A stretch of 64,000 nt of DNA, taken from positions 70,194 to 134,193 of the forward strand of contig PMFA01000024.1 of the NCBI GenBank assembly GCA_003155915.1. The letters run 5' to 3'. Under the pieces are notes generated by a model. It did not search any database. It had not been told where the DNA came from and worked only from the letters and a program-made list of their open reading frames with translations. Origin of the DNA: Acidimicrobiaceae bacterium. GTDB lineage: Bacteria; Actinomycetota; Acidimicrobiia; Acidimicrobiales; RAAP-2. The position numbers and the translations under genes were made by a program. This document shows positions 9,342-19,528 of this stretch, one piece after another (position 1 is the stretch's first letter; each line of letters starts with the position of its first letter).

Positions 9342-10736
9342 TCAGGGCGTGCAGGGCACCGGGTCGAAAGATGGCACGGCCAGCGTCGGGTTCGTCGTCG
9401 TCGTGGTGGTCGTGAGGTGGTGCTTCGTAGTCGTCGTCGTCGAGTGCAACGTCGTCGTCGTGGTGGGCGTGATGACCGGCGGCATCTGCGGCACGCCCGA
9501 GGCGTTCGGCGGCGGGTTCGTCGGACGCAGCAACGTGTTGCCGAAGATACTGACCATCAACTGCTCGGCCTGCGGCTCTTCGACGACTTCAACGTCGGCG
9601 CCTCCGACCACGGCGGGCGTCTCAGGCATCGTGAAGGTCTGCATCGCGTTCGAGTTGTAGCCGTGGAACTTGAGGGCCAGTCCGATGAGCTCGTTCAACG
9701 AGAACGTGTCGTCGATGGAGATGCCCTTCGGGAGGTTCGAAAGGAAGCCGTTCATGGCGACCGGGTTGTCGAGCTTGCTCTTCACGCGCTCGAACATGGC
9801 GCGCAGGAACGACGTCTGGCGATCGATCCGACCGAAGTCGCTCGTGCCGTCGTAGGTAAAGCCGTCGTTCAAGATTTCGTTGTTAATCTCGTCGTCAGTC
9901 ATATGGGCGAACGCCGAGCGGTCCGGCCACACCGGATGATCGTTCAGCGCGTAGTAGTAGTGGCGGCTGCGAGCGACCGCGAGCGCCTGGAATCCATTGA
10001 TCAGCTGACAGCCCGGGTGCTTGATCTCGAGACCGGAGTTGGGGTCGATGACCGGGTAGCGGAAGTCCAAGTAGACACCGCCAATCGCCACCGCCGAGTT
10101 AATGAGACCGCTGAAGTTCACCTGGACGACGTGATTGATGGTGATACCGAAGTTCGCTTTGATCGTCGAGACGAGCAGGGCCGGACCGTTGCCGTAGTTC
10201 ACGTTGATGCGGTTGTAATTGCCGTAGAGCGCCTGGTTGGCGAGCAAGGTCACTTCGGTGTCGCGAGGTATCGACAAGATGGTGATCGTGCGGGCGGCGG
10301 GATTCACGCGGATGATCTTGATGACGTCGCTGCGTTGACCACCGACCGAATTGGTGCTCGCTCCGGTTTGGCGTGCGACCGCGCCGGAAAGTCCCGCGCG
10401 CGAGTCCGAACCAATGGCGAGGATGTTGAACGGCTGGCCCGGCACGGGGTACGTGATCGTCGAGACGTGGATCTTGGGAATGGCGTCGAAGCGCCAGTTG
10501 GCGTACAAGTAGCCACCACCCAGGACACCCACGATGAGCACGATGACCGAGACACCCGCGATGAGCCACGACCGTCCCCGGCGCCGACGACGACGTCGCT
10601 TGGGTGCGCGTCCCGACTGGCGATCGACGGCATCACCCAACGCCACGAGGCGACTTTCGTTGGCGAGAGCTCGTCGTTTAGCGCCCGAAGACCTATCTGA
10701 AGGGCCCCGAGGAGCGCCGTTGCTTCCGTCAGCCAT
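9342..10736 (-). CDS. LytR-CpsA-Psr (LCP) family cell-wall protein with Thr-rich C-terminal tail
   Basis: N-terminal TM helix, GSDSRAGLSG, RSDVIKIIRVNP...ISIPRDTEV, NYGNGPALLVSTIKANFGI; poly-Thr tail. Confidence 0.88.
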   Translation of the reverse strand: MADGSNGAPRGPSDRSSGAKRRALANESRLVALGDAVDRQSGRAPKRRRRRRRGRSWLIAGVSVIVLIVGVLGGGYLYANWRFDAIPKIHVSTITYPVPGQPFNILAIGSDSRAGLSGAVARQTGASTNSVGGQRSDVIKIIRVNPAARTITILSIPRDTEVTLLANQALYGNYNRINVNYGNGPALLVSTIKANFGITINHVVQVNFSGLINSAVAIGGVYLDFRYPVIDPNSGLEIKHPGCQLINGFQALAVARSRHYYYALNDHPVWPDRSAFAHMTDDEINNEILNDGFTYDGTSDFGRIDRQTSFLRAMFERVKSKLDNPVAMNGFLSNLPKGISIDDTFSLNELIGLALKFHGYNSNAMQTFTMPETPAVVGGADVEVVEEPQAEQLMVSIFGNTLLRPTNPPPNASGVPQMPPVITPTTTTTLHSTTTTTKHHLTTTTTTTNPTLAVPSFDPVPCTP

Positions 10737-10772
10737 CCGTCGAGTTTAACCTTCGGTCGCGCGCAGTCGTGG

Positions 10773-11501
10773 TCACGCGGAGGCGACGCGAAACGGTTCG
10801 TAGCCGTCTCGTTCGAGAATTTCCGAAAGTTCCGGCCCACCCGTCGCTACGACGCGACCTTCACTCAGCACGTGGATCATCGTCGGCGTGAGCTCTTGCA
10901 ACAGTCGCTTGAAATGCGTGATCACCAAGATGCCGCACTCCCACTCGTTGCTCGCGAGTGACAGTCGACGAGCGACCGCACCCAATGCGTCAACGTCAAG
11001 ACCCGAGTCAATCTCATCGAGCACCGCGAACTTTGGACGCAGCATCCCGAACTGCACCATCTCGGCGCGTTTTCGCTCACCGCCCGAAAGGTCGACGTTG
11101 ACGAAACGGTCAAGGATCTCGGGGCGAAGTTCAACTCGCTCCGCTTCGTCGCGCATTCGTTGACGCAGATTCGTCGGATCGACGCCGGCCGCGATCAAGA
11201 GGTCGATGGGGCGAACGCCGGCAACCTCCAACGGCTGTTGCATCGCCAGGAGCAAGCCATGTCGAGCCCGTTCGCTCGGCGACATCGTCAAGAGCTCCAC
11301 GTCATCAATGCGCACCGAACCGCCCAATACCTTGTAACCGGGATGACCGGTCAGTGCGTGGGCCAGTGTGGACTTACCGGAGCCGTTCGGTCCCATGATC
11401 ACGTGGACCTCGCCGGTCCTCATCAAGAGGTCGAAGCCCCTTAGGACCTCTTTGCCCGCGACTTCGACGCGCAGCCCTTCGATTATCAGGGTGGAGGTCA
11501 C
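10773..11501 (-). CDS. sufC: Fe-S cluster assembly ATPase SufC (copy 2)
   Basis: GPNGSGKSTLAHALTGHPGY, LSGGERKRAEMVQ, DEIDSGLDVDALG; GTG start overlaps Rieske stop (GTGA). Confidence 0.92.
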   Translation of the reverse strand: MTSTLIIEGLRVEVAGKEVLRGFDLLMRTGEVHVIMGPNGSGKSTLAHALTGHPGYKVLGGSVRIDDVELLTMSPSERARHGLLLAMQQPLEVAGVRPIDLLIAAGVDPTNLRQRMRDEAERVELRPEILDRFVNVDLSGGERKRAEMVQFGMLRPKFAVLDEIDSGLDVDALGAVARRLSLASNEWECGILVITHFKRLLQELTPTMIHVLSEGRVVATGGPELSEILERDGYEPFRVASA

Positions 11502-11812
11502 GGGAGTACCACTTCCAAGCGACCGTCGAAATCTCGCACGTCGTAGTGCGCCACCGGTCGCGTCGCAGGAAACGACGTGGGCTCGCCGTCCTTCAGACGG
11601 AACATCGCACCGTGACGGGCGCACTCGATCTCGGCGGTCTCACAGTTCACTTCGCCTTCGGCGAGGCTGAAGTCCTCGTGACTACAACGGTCGTCCAAGA
11701 CGTAGACGTCGTCGTCGATTCGCACGAGCACCAACACCCGATTCTCGACGTGGAGTTGATGTGGCACGCCGCTTTCGAAGTCGCTCAGCTGCCCGATATC
11801 GACGGTCGTCAC
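11498..11812 (-). CDS. Rieske [2Fe-2S] ferredoxin-like protein in suf operon
   Basis: Rieske motif CSH...CARHGAMF; ATGA overlap with sufD. Confidence 0.88.
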   Translation of the reverse strand: MTTVDIGQLSDFESGVPHQLHVENRVLVLVRIDDDVYVLDDRCSHEDFSLAEGEVNCETAEIECARHGAMFRLKDGEPTSFPATRPVAHYDVRDFDGRLEVVLP

Positions 11813-13050
11813 GGCGTCACCACGTTCACCGTCGCCAAGACTGACGTCACGTCACGCTCGACCAGTTCGGCCAACTCCGCGGGGAGATTGGCGAGCATCT
11901 CGTAGAAGAAGCCCTGAATCATGAGGCGTTCGGCGTCTTCGCGGCTGACCCCTCGCGATTCGAGGTACCAGCGCTGCAATTCATCGAGCGGACCGACGCT
12001 CGAAGCGTGGGCGCACATGACGTCGTTCTCACGAATGTCCAGGTTGGGCACGCTGTCGGCGTGGGCCGCGGGTGAGAGCAACAGGTTGTGATTCGTCTGA
12101 CGTGCGTCGGTGCGTTTGGCGCCCTTCTCGATCTCAATGAGTCCGGTGTAGACCGAGCGGGATTGGTCCGCGACCGCGCCCTTCGAGAGCAGCGTCGAGC
12201 GCGATCGAGCACCGGTGTGCATCTGGTGAGTTCGAAAATCGTGCACCTGGTCACCCGAACCGAGGAACGTCGTGCGCAGTTCATTCTCTGAACCGGCTCC
12301 GCGCATCTCGGCGTCGTTGCGCGAGCGGTTGTAGTGGGCGCCAATGCCGACGACCGCCTGGCGCAGCCGCGCATCGCGGCTGACGAACCCCGTCGTTCGC
12401 GCGACGTGCCAGGCGCTCTGATCGAGGCGCTGATAGGTGATCAGTTGCAGCGACGAGTTGTCATCGAGTGAGTATTCACTGAGCGGCACGACGAGGGCGT
12501 CGGTGCCCCCTTCGAAGTATTCGACGATCGTCGCACTCGCGCCCCGCCCGAGTTCGATCTGGGTGCGCGAGAACGATGACGTGGAGTTCGACACGTTGAG
12601 CACGACAATTGGCTCTTCGACGTTCACGCCCGCTCCGACGCGAATGACTGCCGTCGCCGGAGTGAGCGCGGCGTTCAAGATCGCGAAGGTGTCACTGCGG
12701 TACCGATCAGCGAATGACGTACCGGCGAGCGACTGCGAGGACTCGACGACCTCGACGCTGACGCCCTCGAGACCCTTACCGGTATTCACGCAGAAGCCGT
12801 CGACCACGCGTACCACCAGTCCCGCGCGCTCACAGAGTTGAGCGGCGAAAGCCGAATCGGTCCGCGTCGCGGGTTCGGACACGACACCAAAGCGGTCCAG
12901 GTCGAAGTCCTTCAGCGGGGCGTAGCGCCAGACTTCGTCGCTGGTGGTTGGCAGGCCAGCCTCCTCGAAGGCCGTCCAGGCCAGTTGGCGAGGGGCCGCG
13001 TCAGGTCGGTCGGCAATGAAGGCGGAGGCTGAATCAGCGAAGATTTTCAT
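11809..13050 (-). CDS. sufD: Fe-S cluster assembly protein SufD
   Basis: ARSRSTLLSKGAVADQSRSVYTGLIEIEKGAKRTDARQTNHNLLLS...CAHASSVGPLDELQRWYLESRGVSREDAERLMIQGFF. Confidence 0.92.
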   Translation of the reverse strand: MKIFADSASAFIADRPDAAPRQLAWTAFEEAGLPTTSDEVWRYAPLKDFDLDRFGVVSEPATRTDSAFAAQLCERAGLVVRVVDGFCVNTGKGLEGVSVEVVESSQSLAGTSFADRYRSDTFAILNAALTPATAVIRVGAGVNVEEPIVVLNVSNSTSSFSRTQIELGRGASATIVEYFEGGTDALVVPLSEYSLDDNSSLQLITYQRLDQSAWHVARTTGFVSRDARLRQAVVGIGAHYNRSRNDAEMRGAGSENELRTTFLGSGDQVHDFRTHQMHTGARSRSTLLSKGAVADQSRSVYTGLIEIEKGAKRTDARQTNHNLLLSPAAHADSVPNLDIRENDVMCAHASSVGPLDELQRWYLESRGVSREDAERLMIQGFFYEMLANLPAELAELVERDVTSVLATVNVVTP

Positions 13051-13140
13051 AGATATCGGGACGAAGGCAGTGTACTGGCCCCACCTCATTCTCCTTCGTG
13101 ACCAGTCCTAGGCTGAAGGCGATTCGAACAAGGAGCGCGC

Positions 13141-13965
13141 GTGGAGTTCTCATCAGATGTATTGACCCTCGACGTCGACGGTCACGTGGCGACGTTGTGG
13201 CTCGATCGAAGCGAGGCCCGCAACGCCATGGGGAGCGCCTTGTGGCGCGACCTACCACTCGCCGCCGCGGCGATCGCCGCTGAGCCAGACGTGCGAGTGC
13301 TGATCATTGCGGCGAAGGGACCGCACTTCAGCGTCGGACTCGATCTGAAGGAGTTCGGAGGAGGCTTCGCGGCGCCCTCGTCGTCGTCGTCCCGGGCCGC
13401 GTCGAATGCCCAGGCGTACCAGGCCGTACGCACGATGCAGGCGTCGGTGACCTCGATCGCGGACCTCACGGTACCGGTGATTGCCGCCATCCACGGGTAC
13501 TGCATCGGTGGCGGCGTCGACCTGGTCAGCGCCTGTGACGTGCGACTGTGCGCGAGCGACGCCAAATTCTCGGTGCGCGAGACGAAGGTCGCGATCGTCG
13601 CGGACCTCGGTTCGTTGCAGCGACTGCCGAAAATCATCAGCGCCGGTCACTTGGCCGAACTGGCCTACACCGGTAAGGACATCGACGCGACACGTGCGCT
13701 CGCCATCGGTCTCGTGAACGCGGTGTACGACAACAGTGATGAGGTACTCGCCGGTGCGCGCGCACTCGCCCTGGAGATCGCGCAGAACTCACCGCTCGCG
13801 GTCCAGGGGACCAAGGCCGTGCTCGCGGCCAATGACGGACGAAGTGTCGACGAGGGTCTCGAATTCGTGGCGCGCTGGAACACGATGTATCTACAGAGCA
13901 ATGACTTGCGCGAGGCGATGATGGCCTTCATGGAGAAACGGCCACCGGTCTTTAACGGCGACTAG
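13141..13965 (+). CDS. enoyl-CoA hydratase/isomerase (crotonase family)
   Basis: FSVGLDLKEFGG, PVIAAIHGYCIGGGVDLVSACDVRL. Confidence 0.9.
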   Translation: MEFSSDVLTLDVDGHVATLWLDRSEARNAMGSALWRDLPLAAAAIAAEPDVRVLIIAAKGPHFSVGLDLKEFGGGFAAPSSSSSRAASNAQAYQAVRTMQASVTSIADLTVPVIAAIHGYCIGGGVDLVSACDVRLCASDAKFSVRETKVAIVADLGSLQRLPKIISAGHLAELAYTGKDIDATRALAIGLVNAVYDNSDEVLAGARALALEIAQNSPLAVQGTKAVLAANDGRSVDEGLEFVARWNTMYLQSNDLREAMMAFMEKRPPVFNGD

Positions 13966-14312
13966 CGCTTCCAGAACTTCCAGCCGCGCTGCTTGCGCTC
14001 CATCTCGTCGAGTTCTTTGCGCCGCTCGTCGTACATCTCGGGCGCGACGTTATTGACGATCTCACTGGCCATATTGAGCAGTTCCCGGCGCTCGTCCAGG
14101 CTGGCGCTCGTCTCGGGCTCTTTCTCGATCGGTCGATCCACGAGCGAGCCGTGGGACCAGCCGACGTCGGCCAATCGGCGCTCGTAGGTGACGCAGTTCT
14201 CCGGACAGGACCAGGGCTGATCGGGCGCGTTACCGAGAACGCAGAAGCGCGCGACCTCCCCGGACTTGTAGGTCCGGCTCTGAAAGTGCTTGCACTCTTC
14301 GCGCATTCCCAT
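13962..14312 (-). CDS. hypothetical protein with four conserved-looking cysteines
   Basis: MGMREECKHFQSRTYKSGEVARFCVLGNAPDQPWSCPENCVTYERR; possible metal-binding Cys set; start uncertain. Confidence 0.6.
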   Translation of the reverse strand: MGMREECKHFQSRTYKSGEVARFCVLGNAPDQPWSCPENCVTYERRLADVGWSHGSLVDRPIEKEPETSASLDERRELLNMASEIVNNVAPEMYDERRKELDEMERKQRGWKFWKR

Positions 14313-14359
14313 TTCCTTATTCTTCCACGTCGAGACGTCAATTTTGGTAAGAATTGCGA

Positions 14360-14983
14360 ATGCCACAACGTCGAATCGATGAAAGACCGCTGGTCGGGGC
14401 CGATTTGTCGGCCGTGGTGTCCCTGTCCAGTCGCGCCTTCTTCGACGATCCGTTTTTCTCGTACTTGCTGCCCGACGACGCGATGCGACGATCGCGATTA
14501 CCGCACTTTTTTCGCGCCGTCTACGCGCACATGGGCGAACATGGTCGAATCGTCACCGTGCGCAACGACGCCGACGAGGCCTTAGGGGTCGCGGCGTGGT
14601 TGACAACCGGCGGCTACCCGTTGCCACTACGCGTGCAGCTGCGCCAGGTGCCCTCTTCGCTTCGGACCTTCTATCGACGGCCCCGGTCCATCACGACGGG
14701 CAATCGGTACATGGCGGCGCTGCTGCGCGCCCATCGCAAGGATCCGCAGTGGTACTTGATGGTGCTCTGCGCCGATCCCCCAGCGCAGCGAAGTGGCGTC
14801 GGAACGATGTTGCTCAAACACGCCCTCGCGCAGGTCGACGCCGAAGGTGTCGGCAGCCACCTCGAGACGCCGCGACTGGACAACGTCGCCTACTACCAGC
14901 GCTTCGGCTACGAACTGATCGAGACCCTGAACCCGATTGAAGGCGCGCCGACGTATTACACGATGTGGCGAACGCCTCGTTAG
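14360..14983 (+). CDS. GNAT-family N-acetyltransferase
   Basis: [25 protein letters not shown]...[10 protein letters not shown] acetyl-CoA binding pattern. Confidence 0.85.
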   Translation: MPQRRIDERPLVGADLSAVVSLSSRAFFDDPFFSYLLPDDAMRRSRLPHFFRAVYAHMGEHGRIVTVRNDADEALGVAAWLTTGGYPLPLRVQLRQVPSSLRTFYRRPRSITTGNRYMAALLRAHRKDPQWYLMVLCADPPAQRSGVGTMLLKHALAQVDAEGVGSHLETPRLDNVAYYQRFGYELIETLNPIEGAPTYYTMWRTPR

Positions 14984-16380
14984 CCGATCGAACCTTCCAT
15001 CTGCAGTTCGATCAAGCGCGACCATTCGACGGCGTACTCCATTGGCAACGTGCGCGTCACGGGTTCGATGAAACCGTTCACGATCATGCCCATCGCCTGG
15101 CTCTCCGTGAGGCCGCGGCTCATGAGATAGAACAACTGGTCGTCACCGATTTTCGACACCGTCGCCTCGTGACCGATCGACGCGTCTTGCTCACCGACCT
15201 CCATGTAGGGCTTGGTCTCGGAGACTGACTGCTCGTCCAAGATCAACGCGTCACAGCGCACGAAACTCTTCGCGCCGGTCGCACCCTCTTCGACCTTCAC
15301 GAGACCGCGGTAGGTCGTCTGACCGCCGTCCTTCGAGATCGACTTCGAGATGATGGTCGAGGTCGTCTCCGGAGCGCAGTGGATCATCTTCGCGCCGGCG
15401 TCTTGGACCTGACCCGGTCCGGCGTAGGCGACCGAGAGGACCTCGCCCGAGGCTTTGGGACCCATCAGGTAGACCGACGGGTACTTCATGGTGAGCCGCG
15501 ACCCGATATTGCCATCGATCCACTCGACGTGCGCCTCGGCTTCGGCGCGAGCGCGCTTCGTCACGAGGTTGTAGACGTTGTTCGACCAGTTCTGAATGGT
15601 GGTGTAGGTGATGCGCGAGCCGGGCAGGGCGACGAGCTCGACGACCGCCGAGTGCAACGAGTCGGTCGAATAGACCGGCGCCGAGCAGCCCTCGACGTAG
15701 TGGACCTGGGATCCTTCGTCGGCGATGATGAGCGTGCGCTCGAACTGACCCATGTTCTCGGTGTTGATGCGAAAGTAGGCCTGCAGCGGCTGGTCGACGT
15801 TGACGCCGGGCGGCACGTAGATGAACGATCCGCCGCTCCACACCGCGGAGTTCAGCGCGGCGAACTTGTTGTCGTTCGGCGGAATCACCGTGCCGAAGTA
15901 CTTGCGAACCAAATCGGGGTATTCACGCACCGCGGTGTCCATGTCACAGAACAAGACACCGAGTCGCTCGAGGTCCTCACGGTTCCGGTGAAAGACCACT
16001 TCGGACTCGTACTGGGCGGTGACGCCCGCCAAGTACTTGCGCTCGGCTTCGGGGATGCCTAGGCGTTCGTAGGTGTTCTTGATGTCGTCCGGGAGGTCCT
16101 CCCACCGGTCAACTTGATTCTCGGTGGGCTTGATGTAGTAGTAAATGTCGTTGAAGTCGAGGTCCGGCATGCGCTCGGCGAACCACGGCACCATCGGCTT
16201 CTTCTCGAATTTCTTGAGCGCGCTGAGTCGGAAATCGAGCATCCACTTCTCTTCGTTCTTGATGCCCGACATCTCACGAACGATCGCTTCGTTGATGCCC
16301 TTCTTCGGTTTGAAGACGGGGATCTGGTCGTCGGACCAGCCCAGTTGGTACCGGCTGAAATCCAGATTGTCGATTGCCAT
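14980..16380 (-). CDS. sufB: Fe-S cluster assembly protein SufB
   Basis: [68 protein letters not shown]. Confidence 0.96.
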   Translation of the reverse strand: MAIDNLDFSRYQLGWSDDQIPVFKPKKGINEAIVREMSGIKNEEKWMLDFRLSALKKFEKKPMVPWFAERMPDLDFNDIYYYIKPTENQVDRWEDLPDDIKNTYERLGIPEAERKYLAGVTAQYESEVVFHRNREDLERLGVLFCDMDTAVREYPDLVRKYFGTVIPPNDNKFAALNSAVWSGGSFIYVPPGVNVDQPLQAYFRINTENMGQFERTLIIADEGSQVHYVEGCSAPVYSTDSLHSAVVELVALPGSRITYTTIQNWSNNVYNLVTKRARAEAEAHVEWIDGNIGSRLTMKYPSVYLMGPKASGEVLSVAYAGPGQVQDAGAKMIHCAPETTSTIISKSISKDGGQTTYRGLVKVEEGATGAKSFVRCDALILDEQSVSETKPYMEVGEQDASIGHEATVSKIGDDQLFYLMSRGLTESQAMGMIVNGFIEPVTRTLPMEYAVEWSRLIELQMEGSIG

Positions 16381-16434
16381 CGCGCTCCTTTGGGATAATC
16401 CCTATGCCCATAGTACTAACTCGGTGTCGGGACA

Positions 16435-16440
16435 TGTCAA
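16435..16440 (-). promoter_or_regulatory. candidate -35 element (TTGACA) of the sufB promoter
   Basis: Exact TTGACA on the minus strand, upstream of TAGTAC/TACTAT and a palindrome at 16402-16413. Confidence 0.45.
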
Positions 16441-16461
16441 CAAATAAGGCAAAGTAGAGCG

Positions 16462-18624
16462 GTGCCCACTCCACCAACTGTCCCACAACGCCCCTTTTCG
16501 ATCACGCGCCACGGCGACGTCCGAGTGGACCCGTACTACTGGTTAATGGACCGCGAGGACGAATCGGTCCTCGCCCACTTACGCGCCGAGAACGAATTCT
16601 TGAGTCAGAACTTCCGCGATTTGAAGCCGCTCGAAGACGAACTGTTCGAAGAGATAAAGGGTCGCATCGAGGAGACCGATATCTCCGTACCGGTGCGAAA
16701 AGGGGCGTGGTGGTATTTCGAGAGAACGCGCGAAGGACTCAACTACCCGCTCAGTTGTCGCGTGGCGGCCATCGGCGATGATCTCACGCCCCCCGAGATC
16801 GACCCGTCGACCACGCTCGCCGGCGAGCAGGTGATCCTCGATGAGAACGAAGAGGCCGGTGACAGCGACTACTTCTCGGTCGGGGTTCTCGCCCTGAGCC
16901 CCGATGACGACTGGGTGTGCGTCGGAACGGACTTCGACGGCGACGAACTCCACCACGTCACGGTGCGTCCGCTCGCCGGACAGCCGTCCGTCGACGACGA
17001 ACTCGACGACGTTCATTACGGCTTCGCGTGGGCCATGGACAGTCGTCACTTCTTTTACACGCGCGTCGACGACGCCAAGCGACCGTTCCAACTCTGGCGC
17101 CACGAACTCAGAACCGATACCAGCACCGACGTACTCATCTTTCAAGAGGACGACGCGCAGTTCAACTTGGCGGTCGGTCGAAGTCGCGACGACGCCATCA
17201 TCTACGTGCACCTCGGCTCGTCCATGACGACCGAAGTGCACTACCTCGACGCCCACGATCCGACCGGTGAATTGAAACTGCTCGAGGCGCGTCGACACGG
17301 CGTCGAGTACGGCGTCGAACACTTCGTGGACGAGCGCGGCGTCGCGTGGTGGCTGAAGGTCACCAACGAAGGAGCGAGGGACTTTCGTCTCCTCGTGCGC
17401 GAAGTCGACGCGGGTGAGTGGCGCGAAGTAATCCCCGAGCGTCCCGGATCTCGACTTGACGGCGTCGACGCCTTCAAGTCCTTTCTCGCGATCAGCGAAC
17501 GACACGATGGTGGTGCGGCCGTTCGACTCGTGTCCACGCTGAGCGGCGCCGACCCCTTCGGTGATGACTTGCTGGAACGCTCGCGCCTGGTTGAAGGACC
17601 GGCGAGTCCGAGCACGGTCTCACTCTCGGCGAATCCGAATTTCGATACCACGCAATTGCGCGTGTCGGTCACCTCACTCGTCACTCCGCGTTTGGTCGGC
17701 GATATCGTGATCGCGACCGGGGAGATGATCGTTCGCAAGCAACAGATCGTTCTCGGCGGCTACGACGCGCGCCAGTTCGCGACGGGACGATTGTGGGTGA
17801 CGGCCAGCGACGGCGTGAGAATTCCGGTCTCGGTCGTGGCGCGCGCCGACCTTGTGGAAATGGGTATCGACGGCGAGCTCCGGGCTCTGGCGCCCTCCCC
17901 GTTCGTGCTCTACGGCTACGGCAGCTACGAGATCTCGATCGATCCGTCGTTCTCGTCGCTCCGGCTTTCGTTACTCGAACGAGGCGTCATCTTCGCGATC
18001 GCCCACGTCAGGGGCGGTGGCGAGATGGGTCGCACCTGGTACGAGACGGGGAAACTGGCCCAGAAGCCCACGACCTTCAGCGACTTCGTCGCGGTCGCGC
18101 GAGATCTGATTCGCCGTGGCTGGACGACGAGCGAACATCTCGCGATTCGCGGCGGGTCGGCCGGTGGACTTCTCATGGGGGCCGTCATGAACCTGGCGCC
18201 CGACCTCTTTCGTTGCGTGGTGGCCGACGTGCCCTTCGTGGACGCCCTCACGACGATGCTCGACGCGACCCTCCCGCTCACCGTTGGTGAGTGGGAGGAG
18301 TGGGGCAACCCCGACGCGAGCGCGACGGCCTATCGCACGATGAAGGGTTACTCCCCCTACGACAACGTCGTCGCCACGAACCCCGACGGCACGCCACGCG
18401 TGTACCCGCACCTCTTCGCGTCGGGTGGGCTGAACGACCCGCGCGTGGGATTTTGGGAACCGACCAAGTGGGTGCTCAAGATTCGTGACGCCAACGCCGA
18501 GAACGTCGCGTACTTGAAGACCGAGATGGGCGCGGGACACGGTGGTCCCTCCGGGCGCTACGACGCGTGGCGCGACGAAGCCCAAGTACTGGCGTGGACG
18601 CTGAAGGAGATCGGCGCCTTATGA
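16462..18624 (+). CDS. ptrB: S9A-family oligopeptidase B / prolyl oligopeptidase-like protease
   Basis: DPYYWLMDREDESVLAHLRAEN, AIRGGSAGGLLMGAVMN catalytic Ser, GAGHGGPSGRY. Confidence 0.92.
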   Translation: MPTPPTVPQRPFSITRHGDVRVDPYYWLMDREDESVLAHLRAENEFLSQNFRDLKPLEDELFEEIKGRIEETDISVPVRKGAWWYFERTREGLNYPLSCRVAAIGDDLTPPEIDPSTTLAGEQVILDENEEAGDSDYFSVGVLALSPDDDWVCVGTDFDGDELHHVTVRPLAGQPSVDDELDDVHYGFAWAMDSRHFFYTRVDDAKRPFQLWRHELRTDTSTDVLIFQEDDAQFNLAVGRSRDDAIIYVHLGSSMTTEVHYLDAHDPTGELKLLEARRHGVEYGVEHFVDERGVAWWLKVTNEGARDFRLLVREVDAGEWREVIPERPGSRLDGVDAFKSFLAISERHDGGAAVRLVSTLSGADPFGDDLLERSRLVEGPASPSTVSLSANPNFDTTQLRVSVTSLVTPRLVGDIVIATGEMIVRKQQIVLGGYDARQFATGRLWVTASDGVRIPVSVVARADLVEMGIDGELRALAPSPFVLYGYGSYEISIDPSFSSLRLSLLERGVIFAIAHVRGGGEMGRTWYETGKLAQKPTTFSDFVAVARDLIRRGWTTSEHLAIRGGSAGGLLMGAVMNLAPDLFRCVVADVPFVDALTTMLDATLPLTVGEWEEWGNPDASATAYRTMKGYSPYDNVVATNPDGTPRVYPHLFASGGLNDPRVGFWEPTKWVLKIRDANAENVAYLKTEMGAGHGGPSGRYDAWRDEAQVLAWTLKEIGAL

Positions 18625-19458
18625 CGAGACGAAAGAGAGCACCAGCGTCGAAGGTAGTGGCGAGGGGAAGACAACGGCCTTTCCCTCGAGCGTGACGCTC
18701 GCGCTCTTGGGCGCACCGATCGTGATCTGCGAATCCCCAATCATCTGAAGTGACTCGACGGTTCCTTGACGGACCGTACCCTGCCATTCGAGTGTGCTGT
18801 GCGGTCCCATCTTGTAGACGGCCCACGTCGGACCGAGCGCACCGTGCACGACGACGAGGTAGTTCTTGAGCGGCACTCGATAGGTCGCGGTCTCACCACT
18901 CGTGGACTCAGCGACGAATGACGATGGCAAGTTCGCGGCGCTCGTCGTCGTGGTCGTCGAATGTGGTCTCGTCGTCGTGGTCGTCGTCGTGGTCGTCGTC
19001 GTGGTCGCGACGTTCTTCGAGTGAAGATGCTGAAGATAGAGGCCGAGGCCGCCGATGATGATGACCACGATCAGCGCGATGACGGCGACACGCAGTCCGG
19101 TGAACGACGCCGAACGTCGCGCCGACTTCGACAACGCCCACTGCTCATTGTGTCGAAGGTGTGTCGGGACCACCTCGCCATCACCGGGCATTTGCGTCTC
19201 ACTGAAGACGTACTCGCGATCTGTTTCGAGTCGGGGCCGAAGGGGCTCGGGTCGGCGCGTCGCGTCAAGCGGGCCGTCGAGCAAACGAAATCCCTTCGAC
19301 GGCGCATACGGTGACGGTGGTGGCGACATCAGGCGACGCTCGACCGGCCGAGAGAGTTCGCGGATCTCATCTCGCCGGAGTTTGCGGATCCGCAAAGCGG
19401 CGACCCCCACCACCAGAATGACCACGACGATGATGATGATTTTTACGGCGAGCGCCAT
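18619..19458 (-). CDS. hypothetical membrane protein with poly-Thr linker
   Basis: Two hydrophobic segments (VKIIIIVVVILVVGVAAL; LRVAVIALIVVIIIGGLGLYL), then a Thr-rich linker and a C-terminal beta-rich domain. Confidence 0.7.
   Translation of the reverse strand: MALAVKIIIIVVVILVVGVAALRIRKLRRDEIRELSRPVERRLMSPPPSPYAPSKGFRLLDGPLDATRRPEPLRPRLETDREYVFSETQMPGDGEVVPTHLRHNEQWALSKSARRSASFTGLRVAVIALIVVIIIGGLGLYLQHLHSKNVATTTTTTTTTTTTRPHSTTTTTSAANLPSSFVAESTSGETATYRVPLKNYLVVVHGALGPTWAVYKMGPHSTLEWQGTVRQGTVESLQMIGDSQITIGAPKSASVTLEGKAVVFPSPLPSTLVLSFVSS
18946..19012. repeat. GTCGTCGTGGTC-type tandem repeat encoding the poly-Thr linker
   Basis: Repeated gtcgtcgtggtc units visible in the plus strand inside the 18619..19458 CDS. 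Confidence 0.7.
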
Positions 19459-19528
19459 CAAGTCCTCGTTCGAACACCAACGGGACTGACGAGTGTCATC
19501 ACGCAACGAAGCGTAGTGAAGAGTTCAA

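Noticed and set aside
9417-10700. 427-aa plus-strand ORF antisense to the LCP gene
   Set aside because: Arg/Val/Asp-rich low-complexity translation typical of antisense frames; LCP motifs on the minus strand are clear.
18946-19012. Short tandem gtcgtcgtggtc units considered as a possible CRISPR or regulatory array
   Set aside because: No spacers; repeats are in-frame codons for Thr within a CDS.
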